64,000 nt of DNA, taken from CAWJPW01 sp963844845 (GTDB taxonomy: Bacteria > Acidobacteriota > Thermoanaerobaculia > Thermoanaerobaculales > Sulfomarinibacteraceae). Made by a program: the position numbers and the translations under genes. The notes under the pieces are model-generated. The model was not told the DNA's origin. It saw only the letters and a list, made by a program, of their open reading frames with translations, and did no database searches. The DNA is taken from contig CAWJPW010000011.1 of assembly GCA_963844845.1 (NCBI GenBank), positions 682,001-746,000 on the forward strand, given 5' to 3'. Below, piece by piece: positions 1-8,178 of the stretch (position 1 is the stretch's first letter; every line of letters begins with the position of its first letter).

Positions 1-1731
1 CGCCGCAACCAGGTGCTCAAGAGCATGCGCAAACTGGGCTTCATCGACGACTCAGCCATGCAGGAGGCGCTCGCCCAACCCCTGGGAGCGTCGATCCACC
101 GCGAGCGGCTCGGCGCCGGCTCGTACTTCGTCGAAGCGGTGCGCCAACGGCTCGACCAGCACTTCGGCTCTGAAGCCGTGTACAAGGACGGACTCGAGGT
201 CCACACCACCATGGACCCCGCGCTGCAGCAGGCAGCTCAGAAGGCGGTGCGCGAGGGGCTGGTGGCGCTGGACATGGCGCAGGGATTTCGCAAGCCTCGC
301 AACGTCGTTGCAGATGGCACAGCCCCCGCACCCGAGGACTATCAGGACCCCTCCTGGCGCGACCTCGAGCTCAAACCCGGCGCCATGGTCCGGGCGGTGG
401 TCACCGTGGTCAGCGCCAACGAGGCCGAGCTGGCGATCGGCGCCAGCAGCGCCCGGCTCCCCCGCAAGAACGCGAAGTGGACGGGAACGACATCGCTCGC
501 CCGAATCCTGCACCCCGGCGACCTGGTGCTGGTACGCCTCCCGGATCCGCTGCCGGAGGGAGGAGATCTCCCGGATGTGAAGCTGCTCCAGGAGCCCGCT
601 TTGGAGGGGGCCTTGGTGGCGCTGGACAACCAGACGGGAGCGGTCCTCGCCTTGGTGGGCGGCTACGACTTCACGCGCTCGGAGTTCAACCGCGCCCTCC
701 AGGCCCAGCGGCAGTGCGGCTCGGCGTTCAAGCCCTTCGTCTACCTCACCGCGTTTCAGCAGGGCTACACACCCGCAGACACCCTCTTCGACGCACCCTT
801 CCTGCTGCCCGACGCCCATGGCGAACTCACCTACTGTCCCAAGAACTACTACGGCAAGTACTACGGCATCACCACTCTGCGGCGGGCCTTGGAGCTCAGC
901 CACAATGCGACCGCCGTGAAGCTCCAGCAGCTGGTTGGCGGTGAGGCGGTGGTGGACACCGCCCGCGCCTTCGGCATCACCACTCCACTGCACCCCTACG
1001 CGTCGCTGGCCCTGGGCGCCCTGGAGGTCCGCCTCATCGACCTCACCCGCGCCTACGCCGGCTTCGCATCACTGGGGGAAACCCCCAATCCCTTCCTCGT
1101 CAGCTCGGTGGTCGACCGCAACGGGACGGTGCGCGAGCGAACCTTCCCCAGCTCCAAGCAGGTCGTGCCGCCGGCGGTGGACTACCTGCTCGTGAACGTG
1201 CTCCGGGGTGTCGTGGAACGCGGGACGGGCGCCGCAGCGGCCTCCCTGCCGGCCCACCTGGGCGGCAAGACCGGAACCACCGACGACTACACGGACGCAT
1301 GGTTCGTGGGGTTCTCACCGAGGATCACGGTGGGCGTGTGGGTGGGACGCGACCTCAAGGAGCCCATCGGCCGCAACATGACCGGTGCCCACGCTGCCCT
1401 GCCCATCTGGATGTCATTCATGAAGACCTACCTCGACGGGCTCAGTGAAGAGGAGCGCAGCGAAGACTTCCGTGTGCCCGCAGGAGTGGTGTTCACCCCC
1501 GTCGATCTCGACACCGGTCTGCGCGCCATTCCCTCGTGCCCCAAGGTGGTGTTGGAGTCGTTCCTGGACGGCACCGAGCCCACCGAGTCGTGCTCGGACA
1601 CGTGGCACGAGATCATCGACCTGCCGTGGCCGCTGCAGGAGCCCTTCTACACGCCGCGGCCGATGGAGCCCATGCCGTCTCCGGAGGCGCTGGCGGTGGC
1701 CGACGAGCGCAAGCTCGAGTCCCACAGCTGA
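1..1731 (+). CDS. Class A penicillin-binding protein, 3' part (5' end outside window)
   Basis: The reading frame is open from base 1, so this is the C-terminal 576 residues of a longer protein. It is the transpeptidase half of a bifunctional peptidoglycan synthase (PBP1 family), which cross-links stem peptides in the periplasm. The three penicillin-binding motifs are in order: SAFK with its catalytic Ser at bases 721-723, SHN at 898-906, and KTG at 1267-1275. The first residues match the end of the linker after the GT51 glycosyltransferase domain, which must lie upstream. A cysteine-containing C-terminal tail of about 100 residues follows the KTG box. The GTG at base 13 is internal and is not taken as the start. 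Transcription runs toward a MITE-like element 41 bases downstream. Confidence 0.95.
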   Translation, partial: RRNQVLKSMRKLGFIDDSAMQEALAQPLGASIHRERLGAGSYFVEAVRQRLDQHFGSEAVYKDGLEVHTTMDPALQQAAQKAVREGLVALDMAQGFRKPRNVVADGTAPAPEDYQDPSWRDLELKPGAMVRAVVTVVSANEAELAIGASSARLPRKNAKWTGTTSLARILHPGDLVLVRLPDPLPEGGDLPDVKLLQEPALEGALVALDNQTGAVLALVGGYDFTRSEFNRALQAQRQCGSAFKPFVYLTAFQQGYTPADTLFDAPFLLPDAHGELTYCPKNYYGKYYGITTLRRALELSHNATAVKLQQLVGGEAVVDTARAFGITTPLHPYASLALGALEVRLIDLTRAYAGFASLGETPNPFLVSSVVDRNGTVRERTFPSSKQVVPPAVDYLLVNVLRGVVERGTGAAAASLPAHLGGKTGTTDDYTDAWFVGFSPRITVGVWVGRDLKEPIGRNMTGAHAALPIWMSFMKTYLDGLSEEERSEDFRVPAGVVFTPVDLDTGLRAIPSCPKVVLESFLDGTEPTESCSDTWHEIIDLPWPLQEPFYTPRPMEPMPSPEALAVADERKLESHS

Positions 1732-1772
1732 CAGCCGGGGGGCGGGACCACCCCACCGGGCGGGGGCGGGGG

Positions 1773-1939
1773 CTAGTGTCCTGTTTGGAAAATCCCAATG
1801 GACTATTCGCATGTCTCTGCGGCCCCTGGCTGCGTTGCTACTCCTCGAAGTAGCGTTGCTACGACTTCGTCGTCGCGCCTTGCCAGGAACCACGCTGGCT
1901 GCGCGACTAGCACATAGGACTTCCCAAACAGGACACTAG
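1773..1939. repeat. MITE-like element with inverted termini and CTAG flanks
   Basis: A non-coding 167-base block bounded by a perfect 16-base inverted repeat (1773-1788 and 1924-1939). If the outer CTAG on each side is a target duplication, the element is 1777-1935 (159 bases) with 12-base inverted ends. The centre holds a stem-loop (GCTACT at 1837-1842, AGTAGC at 1849-1854). No transposase gene fits inside. The right-hand CTAG supplies the TAG stop of the thioredoxin gene on the minus strand. CTAG fits the YTAR duplication of IS5-family transposases, so mobilisation in trans is likely but not proven. Confidence 0.75.
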
Positions 1940-2424
1940 CTCGTCCGGCCGGTGCTGACGATGCCTTCGACCCTCTCGAGGAAGGCGTCGGCGGGCAGGT
2001 ACCCCGGGATGCGGCCGAGCACCTCGCCGCCCGGGGACAGGATCATGATGGTGGGCAGCCCATCCACGCGGTAGCGGTCGGCTTCTTCGCGTCCGTTCCC
2101 TTCGACATCGAGCTTGAGCGGAACGGTGTTGGCGGCGAGGAAGGAGACCACGCGGGGGTCGCGATAGGTTGTCGAGTCCAGCCGTTTGCACCAGATGCAC
2201 CAGTCGGCGTAGAAGTCCACAAGGACCACCTTGTGCTCGGAGCGCGCGCGTGCGAAGGCCGTGTCCCACTGCTGCGTCCAGCTCACCTCGCTCGCCGCGT
2301 GCGAGGCCACGGCCATCCCGTCAGCCGGCGGCTCGGGCTTCTGGGCGCGCCCACAGGCACCAACCTGGATCAGCACTGTCACCGCCATCAGCGCCAGGCT
2401 CACGTTGCGTAGCTGACGATTCAC
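1936..2424 (-). CDS. Thioredoxin-fold lipoprotein
   Basis: A 162-residue envelope-anchored thiol-disulfide protein. The start is GTG at 2424, chosen because GGGGAGG sits 6 bases upstream and because it opens a lipoprotein signal: basic N-terminus, hydrophobic stretch, then a VGAC lipobox with Cys24. The thioredoxin active site is WCIWC (Cys76, Cys79) and the cis-proline motif LPT follows. This resembles the thioredoxin_7/DsbD-gamma-like group that reduces or scavenges in the periplasm; the partner is unknown. The stop codon lies in the terminal repeat of the MITE-like element, so insertion may have altered the C-terminus. It is divergent from the phosphatase at 2500. Confidence 0.88.
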   Translation of the reverse strand: MNRQLRNVSLALMAVTVLIQVGACGRAQKPEPPADGMAVASHAASEVSWTQQWDTAFARARSEHKVVLVDFYADWCIWCKRLDSTTYRDPRVVSFLAANTVPLKLDVEGNGREEADRYRVDGLPTIMILSPGGEVLGRIPGYLPADAFLERVEGIVSTGRTS

Positions 2425-2499
2425 CAGATCCTCCCCAGGGCCGCGCCCCCCGACGCGTGATTCTACCGCAGCCCACAGGCGGGCCGGCGCCGCTCGGCC

Positions 2500-3768
2500 T
2501 TGTGGAACCGGAGCGTGCGTGGCAAGATTCCGCCCGTGTCGCGGGAGACGGTGTCCCTGTTCCGGCGCATCGAGCGGGCGCTGGAGACCATCGCGCACGG
2601 CTCGGACGCGCTGGAGACGATCCAGCAGACCGCGCAGCGCCTGGTGGAGGACTTTGCCGACGACCTGGGCATCCGCGGCGGCCGGATCTACGAGCAGGAG
2701 AACTCACACTACTCGCTCGTCACGACCTTCGGCGAGGTGGCGAAAGCCCCCATCGGGCTGCGCATCTCCCGCTACTACGCCGCCTTCGAGCAGCTGCTGG
2801 ACGTGGGCTCGCTGGTCATGGGCCGCGACGACCCGTCACTGGACCAGCGCATCGAGGCCGATCTCGGCACCCGCGACCACTTTGCGGCGGTGGCGGTGGC
2901 GGACGGCGCCTACGTGCTCTCCTTCGACGTGGTGGCCTTCGAGGACCGTCGCGAGGAACTCATCTCCACCCTCAACATCCTGCGCCTGGCCATCAACCAG
3001 AAGCTGCGCGAGGAGAGGGTCAAGGCGATTCTCGAGGACGCCCGCCTCATCCAGCACTCCATCCTGCCGCGGCGCCTTCCCAGCTACGGCGACTTTGGCA
3101 TCGCCGCCCGCACGGTGCCGGCAGAGATCGTCGGCGGCGACTTCTACGACGTCATCACCATCACCGACACCACCTTCGCGGCAGTGTTGGCGGACGCCAC
3201 CGGGCATGGCCTGCCCGCCGCACTACAGGTGCGCGACATCTATATGGGGCTGCGGATGGGATTGTCACGGGAGTACAAGCTCTCGCGCACCCTCGAGCGC
3301 CTCAACCAGATCATCCACCGCAGCCGTCTGGCCACCAAGTTCGTCTCGCTCTTTCTGGCCGAGCTCGAGGTTGGCGGCACGGTGATCTACTGCAACGCCG
3401 GTCATCCCCCGGCGGTGCTCATCAGGGCGAACGGCGACGTCGATCTCCTCTCCACCGGCGGCATGATCCTCGGTCCCCGCCCCAACGCCCGCTATGCCAT
3501 AGACCTCGTGCGCCTCGAGCCCGGTGACGGCATCGTCCTGTACTCGGACGGCCTCACCGAGGCGCGCCACCACGCCACCGACGAGGAGTTCGGTCTCGAG
3601 CGCCTCACCGAGACCGTGCGACAACACCGGCACGCCGGCCCCGATGCGCTCGTCAACGCGGTCTTTGCAGCCGTGGCGGCGCACTCGAACCAGAGTCCCC
3701 CCGAGGACGACCAGACCATGCTGGTGATCACCCGCGAGCCCGTCGCGGCCCCGGAGACCGAGTCATGA
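2500..3768 (+). CDS. GAF-like plus SpoIIE/PP2C-type serine phosphatase (RsbU-like)
   Basis: A 422-residue protein. The N-terminal ~170 residues look like a GAF-type sensor domain. The C-terminal ~240 form a SpoIIE-like PP2C phosphatase, with metal-binding Asp residues in GGDFYD, in DATGHG and in the final EDDQT motif, plus CNAGHPP and YSDGLTEAR. Family members dephosphorylate anti-sigma-factor antagonists in partner-switching cascades, but no anti-sigma or antagonist gene is nearby. The start is uncertain: TTG at 2500 gives the longest form, and GTG codons at 2515 and 2536 are alternatives, none with a strong Shine-Dalgarno. It overlaps the next gene by ATGA, so the two are probably translationally coupled. 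Confidence 0.85.
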   Translation: MWNRSVRGKIPPVSRETVSLFRRIERALETIAHGSDALETIQQTAQRLVEDFADDLGIRGGRIYEQENSHYSLVTTFGEVAKAPIGLRISRYYAAFEQLLDVGSLVMGRDDPSLDQRIEADLGTRDHFAAVAVADGAYVLSFDVVAFEDRREELISTLNILRLAINQKLREERVKAILEDARLIQHSILPRRLPSYGDFGIAARTVPAEIVGGDFYDVITITDTTFAAVLADATGHGLPAALQVRDIYMGLRMGLSREYKLSRTLERLNQIIHRSRLATKFVSLFLAELEVGGTVIYCNAGHPPAVLIRANGDVDLLSTGGMILGPRPNARYAIDLVRLEPGDGIVLYSDGLTEARHHATDEEFGLERLTETVRQHRHAGPDALVNAVFAAVAAHSNQSPPEDDQTMLVITREPVAAPETES

Positions 3769-4466
3769 CGAGCTTCCCCCCCAGCGAGTTCTTCGACCTC
3801 GACGGCTGGCGCCACGCCGAGCTCTTCCTCCCCGGCGGCCCGGTCTGGTCCGCCCTGGGCGAGCGCATCAAGGCCTACCTCGCCGACTGGCAGGACTGGT
3901 CGCTCGCGGTGACTGTACCCCCGGGCGTCCACCTCCTGGGCGAGCACATCCACATCGCCGCCGGGTGCCGCCTCGAACCGGGCGCCGTGATCGTCGGCCC
4001 GGCGATCATAGGCGCGGGTGCCGTGATCCGCACCGGCGCCTACATTCGCGAGCACGTGATCCTCGGCGAGAACACCATGGTGGGCGCCCACTCCGAGGTC
4101 AAGGGCTCGGTGCTCCTCCCGGGTGCGAGGGCGCCCCACCAGAACTACGTCGGCGACTCGATCCTCGGTCGTGCGGTCAACCTCGGCGCTGGAACCATCT
4201 GCTCCAACGTCAAGAACATCGGCGCCGAGGTGAGCTTCCGAGCCGGAGGTGAGACGGTGACCACCGGGCTCCGCAAGCTGGGCGCCGTCCTCGGCGACGG
4301 CTGCAAGACCGGGTGCAACACCGTACTCAACCCTGGCGTCCTCATGGGCCCGGGCTGTGTGACCTACCCCAACGCCACCCTGCGCAGCGGGTACTACCCC
4401 GCCCGCACCCTGGTCAAGGTCCGACAGCAACAGCAGGTGCTGGAGATGAGCCGCCTGCTCGGATGA
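3765..4466 (+). CDS. Left-handed beta-helix (hexapeptide repeat) protein, GlmU C-terminus-like
   Basis: This 233-residue protein is built largely of imperfect hexapeptide repeats ([LIV]-G-x-x-x-x), from about residue 60 to 215. The run includes segments similar to the acetyltransferase half of GlmU (VNLGAGTICSNVKN, and a late TGCNTVLNPG). Family members are acyl- or acetyltransferases on sugar nucleotides, but there is no uridylyltransferase domain, so the substrate cannot be named. The start ATG overlaps the TGA of the phosphatase gene. A neighbour that regulates sigma factors gives no metabolic hint. Confidence 0.8.
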   Translation: MTSFPPSEFFDLDGWRHAELFLPGGPVWSALGERIKAYLADWQDWSLAVTVPPGVHLLGEHIHIAAGCRLEPGAVIVGPAIIGAGAVIRTGAYIREHVILGENTMVGAHSEVKGSVLLPGARAPHQNYVGDSILGRAVNLGAGTICSNVKNIGAEVSFRAGGETVTTGLRKLGAVLGDGCKTGCNTVLNPGVLMGPGCVTYPNATLRSGYYPARTLVKVRQQQQVLEMSRLLG

Positions 4467-4512
4467 TCTTCGGCACGGACCTTGCAGAATCCAGGGCGGA
4501 GTGGAGGACACC

Positions 4513-6735
4513 ATGAAGCGAACCGCCGCCGTTCTGGCCATCGTCCTCGTCGCAGCCGCCACGGGAGTGGCCTCTGCCGAGGACGACCCGACCTCTCTGA
4601 GCTACATCTCCTACCTGGAACGGTACGCCACAGTGCAGCCGGCCACCCAGGACGAAAGCCTCGAGGCGGTCATGAACATGCCGGTCGTGCCGGGCGACCG
4701 CATCGACACGGCGCGCGAGGCGCGGATGGAGGTCCAGCTCGCGGACGGCAGTACGGTGTGGCTCGACGAGTACACCTCGCTGTCCTTTGATGCAGTGGCA
4801 TTCAGCCGTGACAACCAAGCCGATCGCACGGTCCTCTATCTGGCCGAGGGCGACGTCGTGGTGGAGATCCCTCAGACCGCGCTCGCCGAGGAGCCGATGC
4901 GGCTGGATGCGCCGTCGTCCACCGTGTACCTGCACCGGCCGGGCCTCTTTCGGGTCGAGACCCTGCGTAACGGCAGCCTCCGGGTGGAGACCTGGGACGG
5001 CCTCGCCGAGGCGTCTACCCCATCGGGTGGCGTACTGGTGCGGGCCGGCTCGGCGTCGGAGATGAGCGGCGGGCAGGTCGTGCGCGCCGAGGCGCAGCTC
5101 ACCACCCAGGACGACTTCGCCCTCTGGGTGGCCCAGCGCCGCGATCTGCGCTCGAACGCGGCCTCCGATCACATGTCGGCGCGCTACGCCCGGCAGGCAT
5201 CCTCCCTCGATGCGTACGGAAACTGGGTCTACGTCGACAGCTACAACTCCTGGGCCTGGCAACCCGCCGTATCGGTGGGCTGGCAGCCGTACAGCGCCGG
5301 GCGCTGGTACTGGACGCCGGTGGGCTGGAGCTGGATCTCGTACGAGCCGTGGGGATGGATGCCCTACCACTACGGCTCGTGGTGGTTCGACGCCCAGTTC
5401 GGCTGGGTCTGGAGCTGGGACTCCTACTGGGGCCCGGCATGGGTGGACTGGGCGTGGTGGCCCGGCTACGTGGGTTGGTGCCCGCGCGGCTACTACGACT
5501 ACTGGTGGCGGGACAACTGCGGAAACTGCTGGGGCGGTGGCGGTGGCGGTGGCGGTCACCACGACGCCGGCGACACCCGTCCGCGGAGCCGCTCGGTGCT
5601 GCCGCCGCCGGAGCGCGGCGGGACACCGGCCCGCCGGGTGGGCGACCCCCCGACACCCTCCCCGAACTCCAGGTTCGCCCTCGACCTGCGCGGCGAGGCA
5701 CGCATGGCCGATGTCCCGGCGGACGGCTGGAACGTGGTCCGCTCCAGCGACTTCGCCAGCCCCCATCTGCCTCGCCTGTTGGGTGACACGGAACGCACCT
5801 TCCGCGAGGCGCCGGTCCGCGGCGTGGTGACATCCGGCCCGTTGGTGACTCCTGCACCCACCGATCGCGGCACCTCCGGTTTGCTGGAGGGGCACTTCCG
5901 CGAGGCGTCCCGAGGTGACCTCCCGGACCTCACGCCGGTGCTCCGCCGCGACGCTTCGGTCTCTCCCGACCGCATCACCCGGCTCGTGCGCCCCACAACA
6001 TCAGCCGGCCTGCTGGACAGTGCACCGCGGCCCGCGACCTCCACCACACCGGCGATCCCAACGCTGCGAGGCGGAATGGGCCGCAACGAGAGCTCCCCGG
6101 CGCGGACCGTCGACCGCCACGACAGCCCAAACCTCTACAGGCCAACTCTTCGCGGCGGCGGGTCCTTCAGCACGCCCGACCAGGGCACCCGGTCGCTCCT
6201 CGGAGGCAGCCAGCCCACCACCGGACGGCATCCCGTCGATGTCGGGCGCAGCCCCGCGGAGCGCACACCGATCAACCCGGTCGGCTCGCGCGGAGGGGGC
6301 GCCATCGACCTCCGGCACACGCCGGCTAACCCGTCACCGACTGGGAGCAGCACTCCGTACACCGACCGCCGCCCCGTCACCATCGTGCCCGAGCGGAGCT
6401 ATCCCTCCACCGGCGCGTCGCGTCCCACCATCGTGCCCAGGTACACGCCGACGAACCCGGGCAGCAGCCTGACGCCATCGCCCTCGGGCAGCTACCGCAT
6501 CCTGCCCCCCTCGTCGCCGTCCGTGACGCCATCGGGAGGCCGGTCGCCCGTGGGCGTGCCCCACTCATACACACCGCGGAGCCCGTCAACGTCCGTACCG
6601 CGCTCGTACACAACCACTCGTCCCTCGGCGCCGTCGGTACGGCGCCCTTCAGCCCCCAGCTCCCGCACTGCACCGGCGCCGCGCACCTCGAGCAGCTCAT
6701 CGGGGGCGCACAGCTCGGTGCGCCGGAAACAGTGA
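4513..6735 (+). CDS. Secreted FecR-domain, W/Y-rich protein
   Basis: A 740-residue exported protein. ATG at 4513 is preferred over GTG at 4501 because GGAGG lies 5 bases before it and it begins a clear Sec signal (residues 1-22). A FecR-like beta domain covers roughly residues 50-190. Residues ~232-340 are extraordinarily rich in Trp, Tyr and Gly (repeats like GWxWxxYxPWGW), matching the DUF6600 type often paired with FecR. An eight-glycine run follows, then ~390 residues of low-complexity Pro/Ser/Thr/Arg sequence. No catalytic motif is visible. A structural or surface role is inferred; function is unknown. Confidence 0.8.
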   Translation: MKRTAAVLAIVLVAAATGVASAEDDPTSLSYISYLERYATVQPATQDESLEAVMNMPVVPGDRIDTAREARMEVQLADGSTVWLDEYTSLSFDAVAFSRDNQADRTVLYLAEGDVVVEIPQTALAEEPMRLDAPSSTVYLHRPGLFRVETLRNGSLRVETWDGLAEASTPSGGVLVRAGSASEMSGGQVVRAEAQLTTQDDFALWVAQRRDLRSNAASDHMSARYARQASSLDAYGNWVYVDSYNSWAWQPAVSVGWQPYSAGRWYWTPVGWSWISYEPWGWMPYHYGSWWFDAQFGWVWSWDSYWGPAWVDWAWWPGYVGWCPRGYYDYWWRDNCGNCWGGGGGGGGHHDAGDTRPRSRSVLPPPERGGTPARRVGDPPTPSPNSRFALDLRGEARMADVPADGWNVVRSSDFASPHLPRLLGDTERTFREAPVRGVVTSGPLVTPAPTDRGTSGLLEGHFREASRGDLPDLTPVLRRDASVSPDRITRLVRPTTSAGLLDSAPRPATSTTPAIPTLRGGMGRNESSPARTVDRHDSPNLYRPTLRGGGSFSTPDQGTRSLLGGSQPTTGRHPVDVGRSPAERTPINPVGSRGGGAIDLRHTPANPSPTGSSTPYTDRRPVTIVPERSYPSTGASRPTIVPRYTPTNPGSSLTPSPSGSYRILPPSSPSVTPSGGRSPVGVPHSYTPRSPSTSVPRSYTTTRPSAPSVRRPSAPSSRTAPAPRTSSSSSGAHSSVRRKQ

Positions 6736-6829
6736 CGAGCCCGGAGGACGGAGGTCCCGCTGGCGTCTTGGGGCTCGACTCGCTGAGCACACGCCCCCGT
6801 GTACCGGCAGTTCTCGATCACAAGCACGC

Positions 6830-6841
6830 TATAGTGGCCCG
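6830..6841 (+). promoter_or_regulatory. -10 box of leaderless cdd promoter
   Basis: TATAGT at 6830-6835 is followed by only six bases before the cdd ATG at 6842. A normal start point 7 bases past the -10 falls on the start codon, and there is no Shine-Dalgarno. No clear -35 is visible. Confidence 0.55.
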
Positions 6842-7258
6842 ATGAAGGACGAGCTCGCACCGGCCGTGGTAGATCGCCTGGTGCGCGCCGCCCAAGCGGT
6901 GCGTGCCAACGCCTACGCTCCCTACTCCGAGTTCGCGGTGGGCGCCGCCGTGCTCGTGGGCGACGGCCGGGTGTTCGTGGGCTGCAACGTGGAGAACGCC
7001 TCCTTCGGGCTGTCAGTGTGCGCTGAGCGTCATGCCGTGGCGGCCGCGGTGGCAGCCGGCTCGCGCGATCTGCTGGCCCTGGCAGTCGTGACCGCCACCT
7101 CGCCGCCGGCCTCACCCTGCGGCGCCTGCCGCCAGGTCCTGGCCGAGCACGGGGACTTTCCGGTGATCCTCGCCAATGGCAGCGGTGAAAGGCTCGTCAC
7201 CAGCGTGGCGGAGCTGCTGCCCGGCCGCTTCGCGGGGGATCAGCTCCGCCGCAGCTGA
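6842..7258 (+). CDS. cdd: Cytidine deaminase
   Basis: This 138-residue homotetramer-type cytidine deaminase hydrolyses cytidine and deoxycytidine to uridine forms in pyrimidine salvage. The zinc site is complete: Cys60 with the catalytic Glu62 in the CAE motif, and Cys93/Cys96 in PCGAC. The substrate-binding FAVGAAV and NVENASFG segments are also present. Length is normal for the small class. It appears to be a single-gene unit with a leaderless promoter, and converges with the AsnC-type gene, whose stop is 6 bases beyond its own. Confidence 0.95.
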   Translation: MKDELAPAVVDRLVRAAQAVRANAYAPYSEFAVGAAVLVGDGRVFVGCNVENASFGLSVCAERHAVAAAVAAGSRDLLALAVVTATSPPASPCGACRQVLAEHGDFPVILANGSGERLVTSVAELLPGRFAGDQLRRS

Positions 7259-7264
7259 GTCAGC

Positions 7265-7543
7265 TCACTCCATCCCCACCGAGAAGAGCCGCTCGAGGTC
7301 GTGACGGGAGTAGACGCGGAAGGCGATGAGCGTCTCCGACATCTCGATCCCCTCCACCTTCAGCATGTGGTCGGTCACGATCTCGGCCAGACGTTCTTCG
7401 TCCTTGACTCGCACCATGGCGACCAGGTCCCACTGTCCGGCCACCGAGTAGACCTCTGAGATCCCGACCACGTCGACGAGCGCCTGCGCGACCTCGTTGA
7501 TGCGGTCACGCTCGACTCGCAGCAGGACGATGGCGTTGATCAT
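7265..7543 (-). CDS. Lrp/AsnC ligand-binding (RAM) domain protein without HTH
   Basis: A 92-residue stand-alone RAM/SIAM domain, the effector-binding half of Lrp/AsnC regulators without the DNA-binding domain. Visible family features are the N-terminal beta strand INAIVLLRV, the GQWDLVAMVRV segment and the C-terminal ETLIAF strand. ATG at 7543 is chosen for GGAGG 4 bases upstream. Such proteins usually assemble as dimers or octamers and bind amino acids or modulate full-length Lrp proteins; the ligand here is unknown. The gene ahead of it on the same strand is the M41-like peptidase. Confidence 0.87.
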   Translation of the reverse strand: MINAIVLLRVERDRINEVAQALVDVVGISEVYSVAGQWDLVAMVRVKDEERLAEIVTDHMLKVEGIEMSETLIAFRVYSRHDLERLFSVGME

Positions 7544-7583
7544 GTCTCCTCCCGGTGGGCGGCTAACACCCGCACGGAGCCCA

Positions 7584-8096
7584 TCATAGCCGAGCGGGGA
7601 CACGATCGGGTGGGGGGACACGGTCCCCCAGAAGGACCTCCAGCTCGCGCGCGCTCAGGTGGCCCCGGAGCAGGAGCTCCTCCGCCAGTACCGTCACCGC
7701 CCCCCAGTGTCGGTTCAGGAGCACCGTCGCCAGGCCGCGCGTCTCTTCCAGGAGGTGGAGCGCCGCCTCGCAGTCGCCGGTGAGGTGGAGTGCCAGACGC
7801 ACCGCCTCGTCGAGCTCGGTACTGAGCTCGTCCCACTCGTCGCGACCGCCCGCCCGCGCCTCGGCTATGAGCCCGGCAACGAGGCAGAGTATGCGGTCAC
7901 GAGCAGCCGAGCGGTCGGCCCGGATGCTGCGCCCCGTGGCCGGGGGGAAGCGCTGCAGGTGACAGCTCCCGGCGTGCTCGTTGTCGCCGGTGATCTCCAG
8001 GCGAGTGACACGCTGTCCGCACAGCCAGCCGGCCACCGCATGACCGGCCTCGTGGTAGGCGACGATGCGCGCGGAGTGGGGGGCGTGGACCGACAC
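7584..8096 (-). CDS. Stand-alone M41 (FtsH-type) peptidase-domain protein
   Basis: A 170-residue protein with the zinc-protease motif HEAGH at residues 15-19, in the context YHEAGHAVAGW as in FtsH. Further on, a segment ending TELDEA lines up with the FtsH region that supplies the third zinc ligand (Asp). There is no AAA+ domain and no membrane segment, so it cannot work as a classical FtsH. GTG at 8096 is chosen because GGGAGG lies 4 bases upstream; ATGs at 8120 and 8180 are possible but lack such a site or would overlap the divergent gene's start. Role unknown. A complete FtsH is encoded at 55339. Confidence 0.72.
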   Translation of the reverse strand: MSVHAPHSARIVAYHEAGHAVAGWLCGQRVTRLEITGDNEHAGSCHLQRFPPATGRSIRADRSAARDRILCLVAGLIAEARAGGRDEWDELSTELDEAVRLALHLTGDCEAALHLLEETRGLATVLLNRHWGAVTVLAEELLLRGHLSARELEVLLGDRVPPPDRVPARL

Positions 8097-8160
8097 CGAA
8101 CCTCCCTCGGCCGGCCACATGGTAGCGCACAACGCCCGGGTGTCGTCCCGCGGCACGCAG

Positions 8161-8168
8161 GCTATACT
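8161..8168. promoter_or_regulatory. Possible bidirectional -10 element
   Basis: GCTATACT carries TATACT (8163-8168) on the plus strand, 10 bases before the oxidase ATG at 8179, and TATAGC on the minus strand (8166 down to 8161) facing the M41-like gene. The two -10 boxes share the TATA core. The divergent intergenic space is only 82 bases. Confidence 0.45.
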
Positions 8169-8178
8169 TGGCACACTC

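Noticed and set aside
1800..1939. Short open frames inside the first MITE-like element
   Set aside because: Arg-rich translations without motif; the block is better explained by its inverted repeats.
5530..5560. Microsatellite-like GGTGGC run as a phase-variation tract
   Set aside because: The unit is in frame with the protein (glycine codons), so length changes would not shift the frame.
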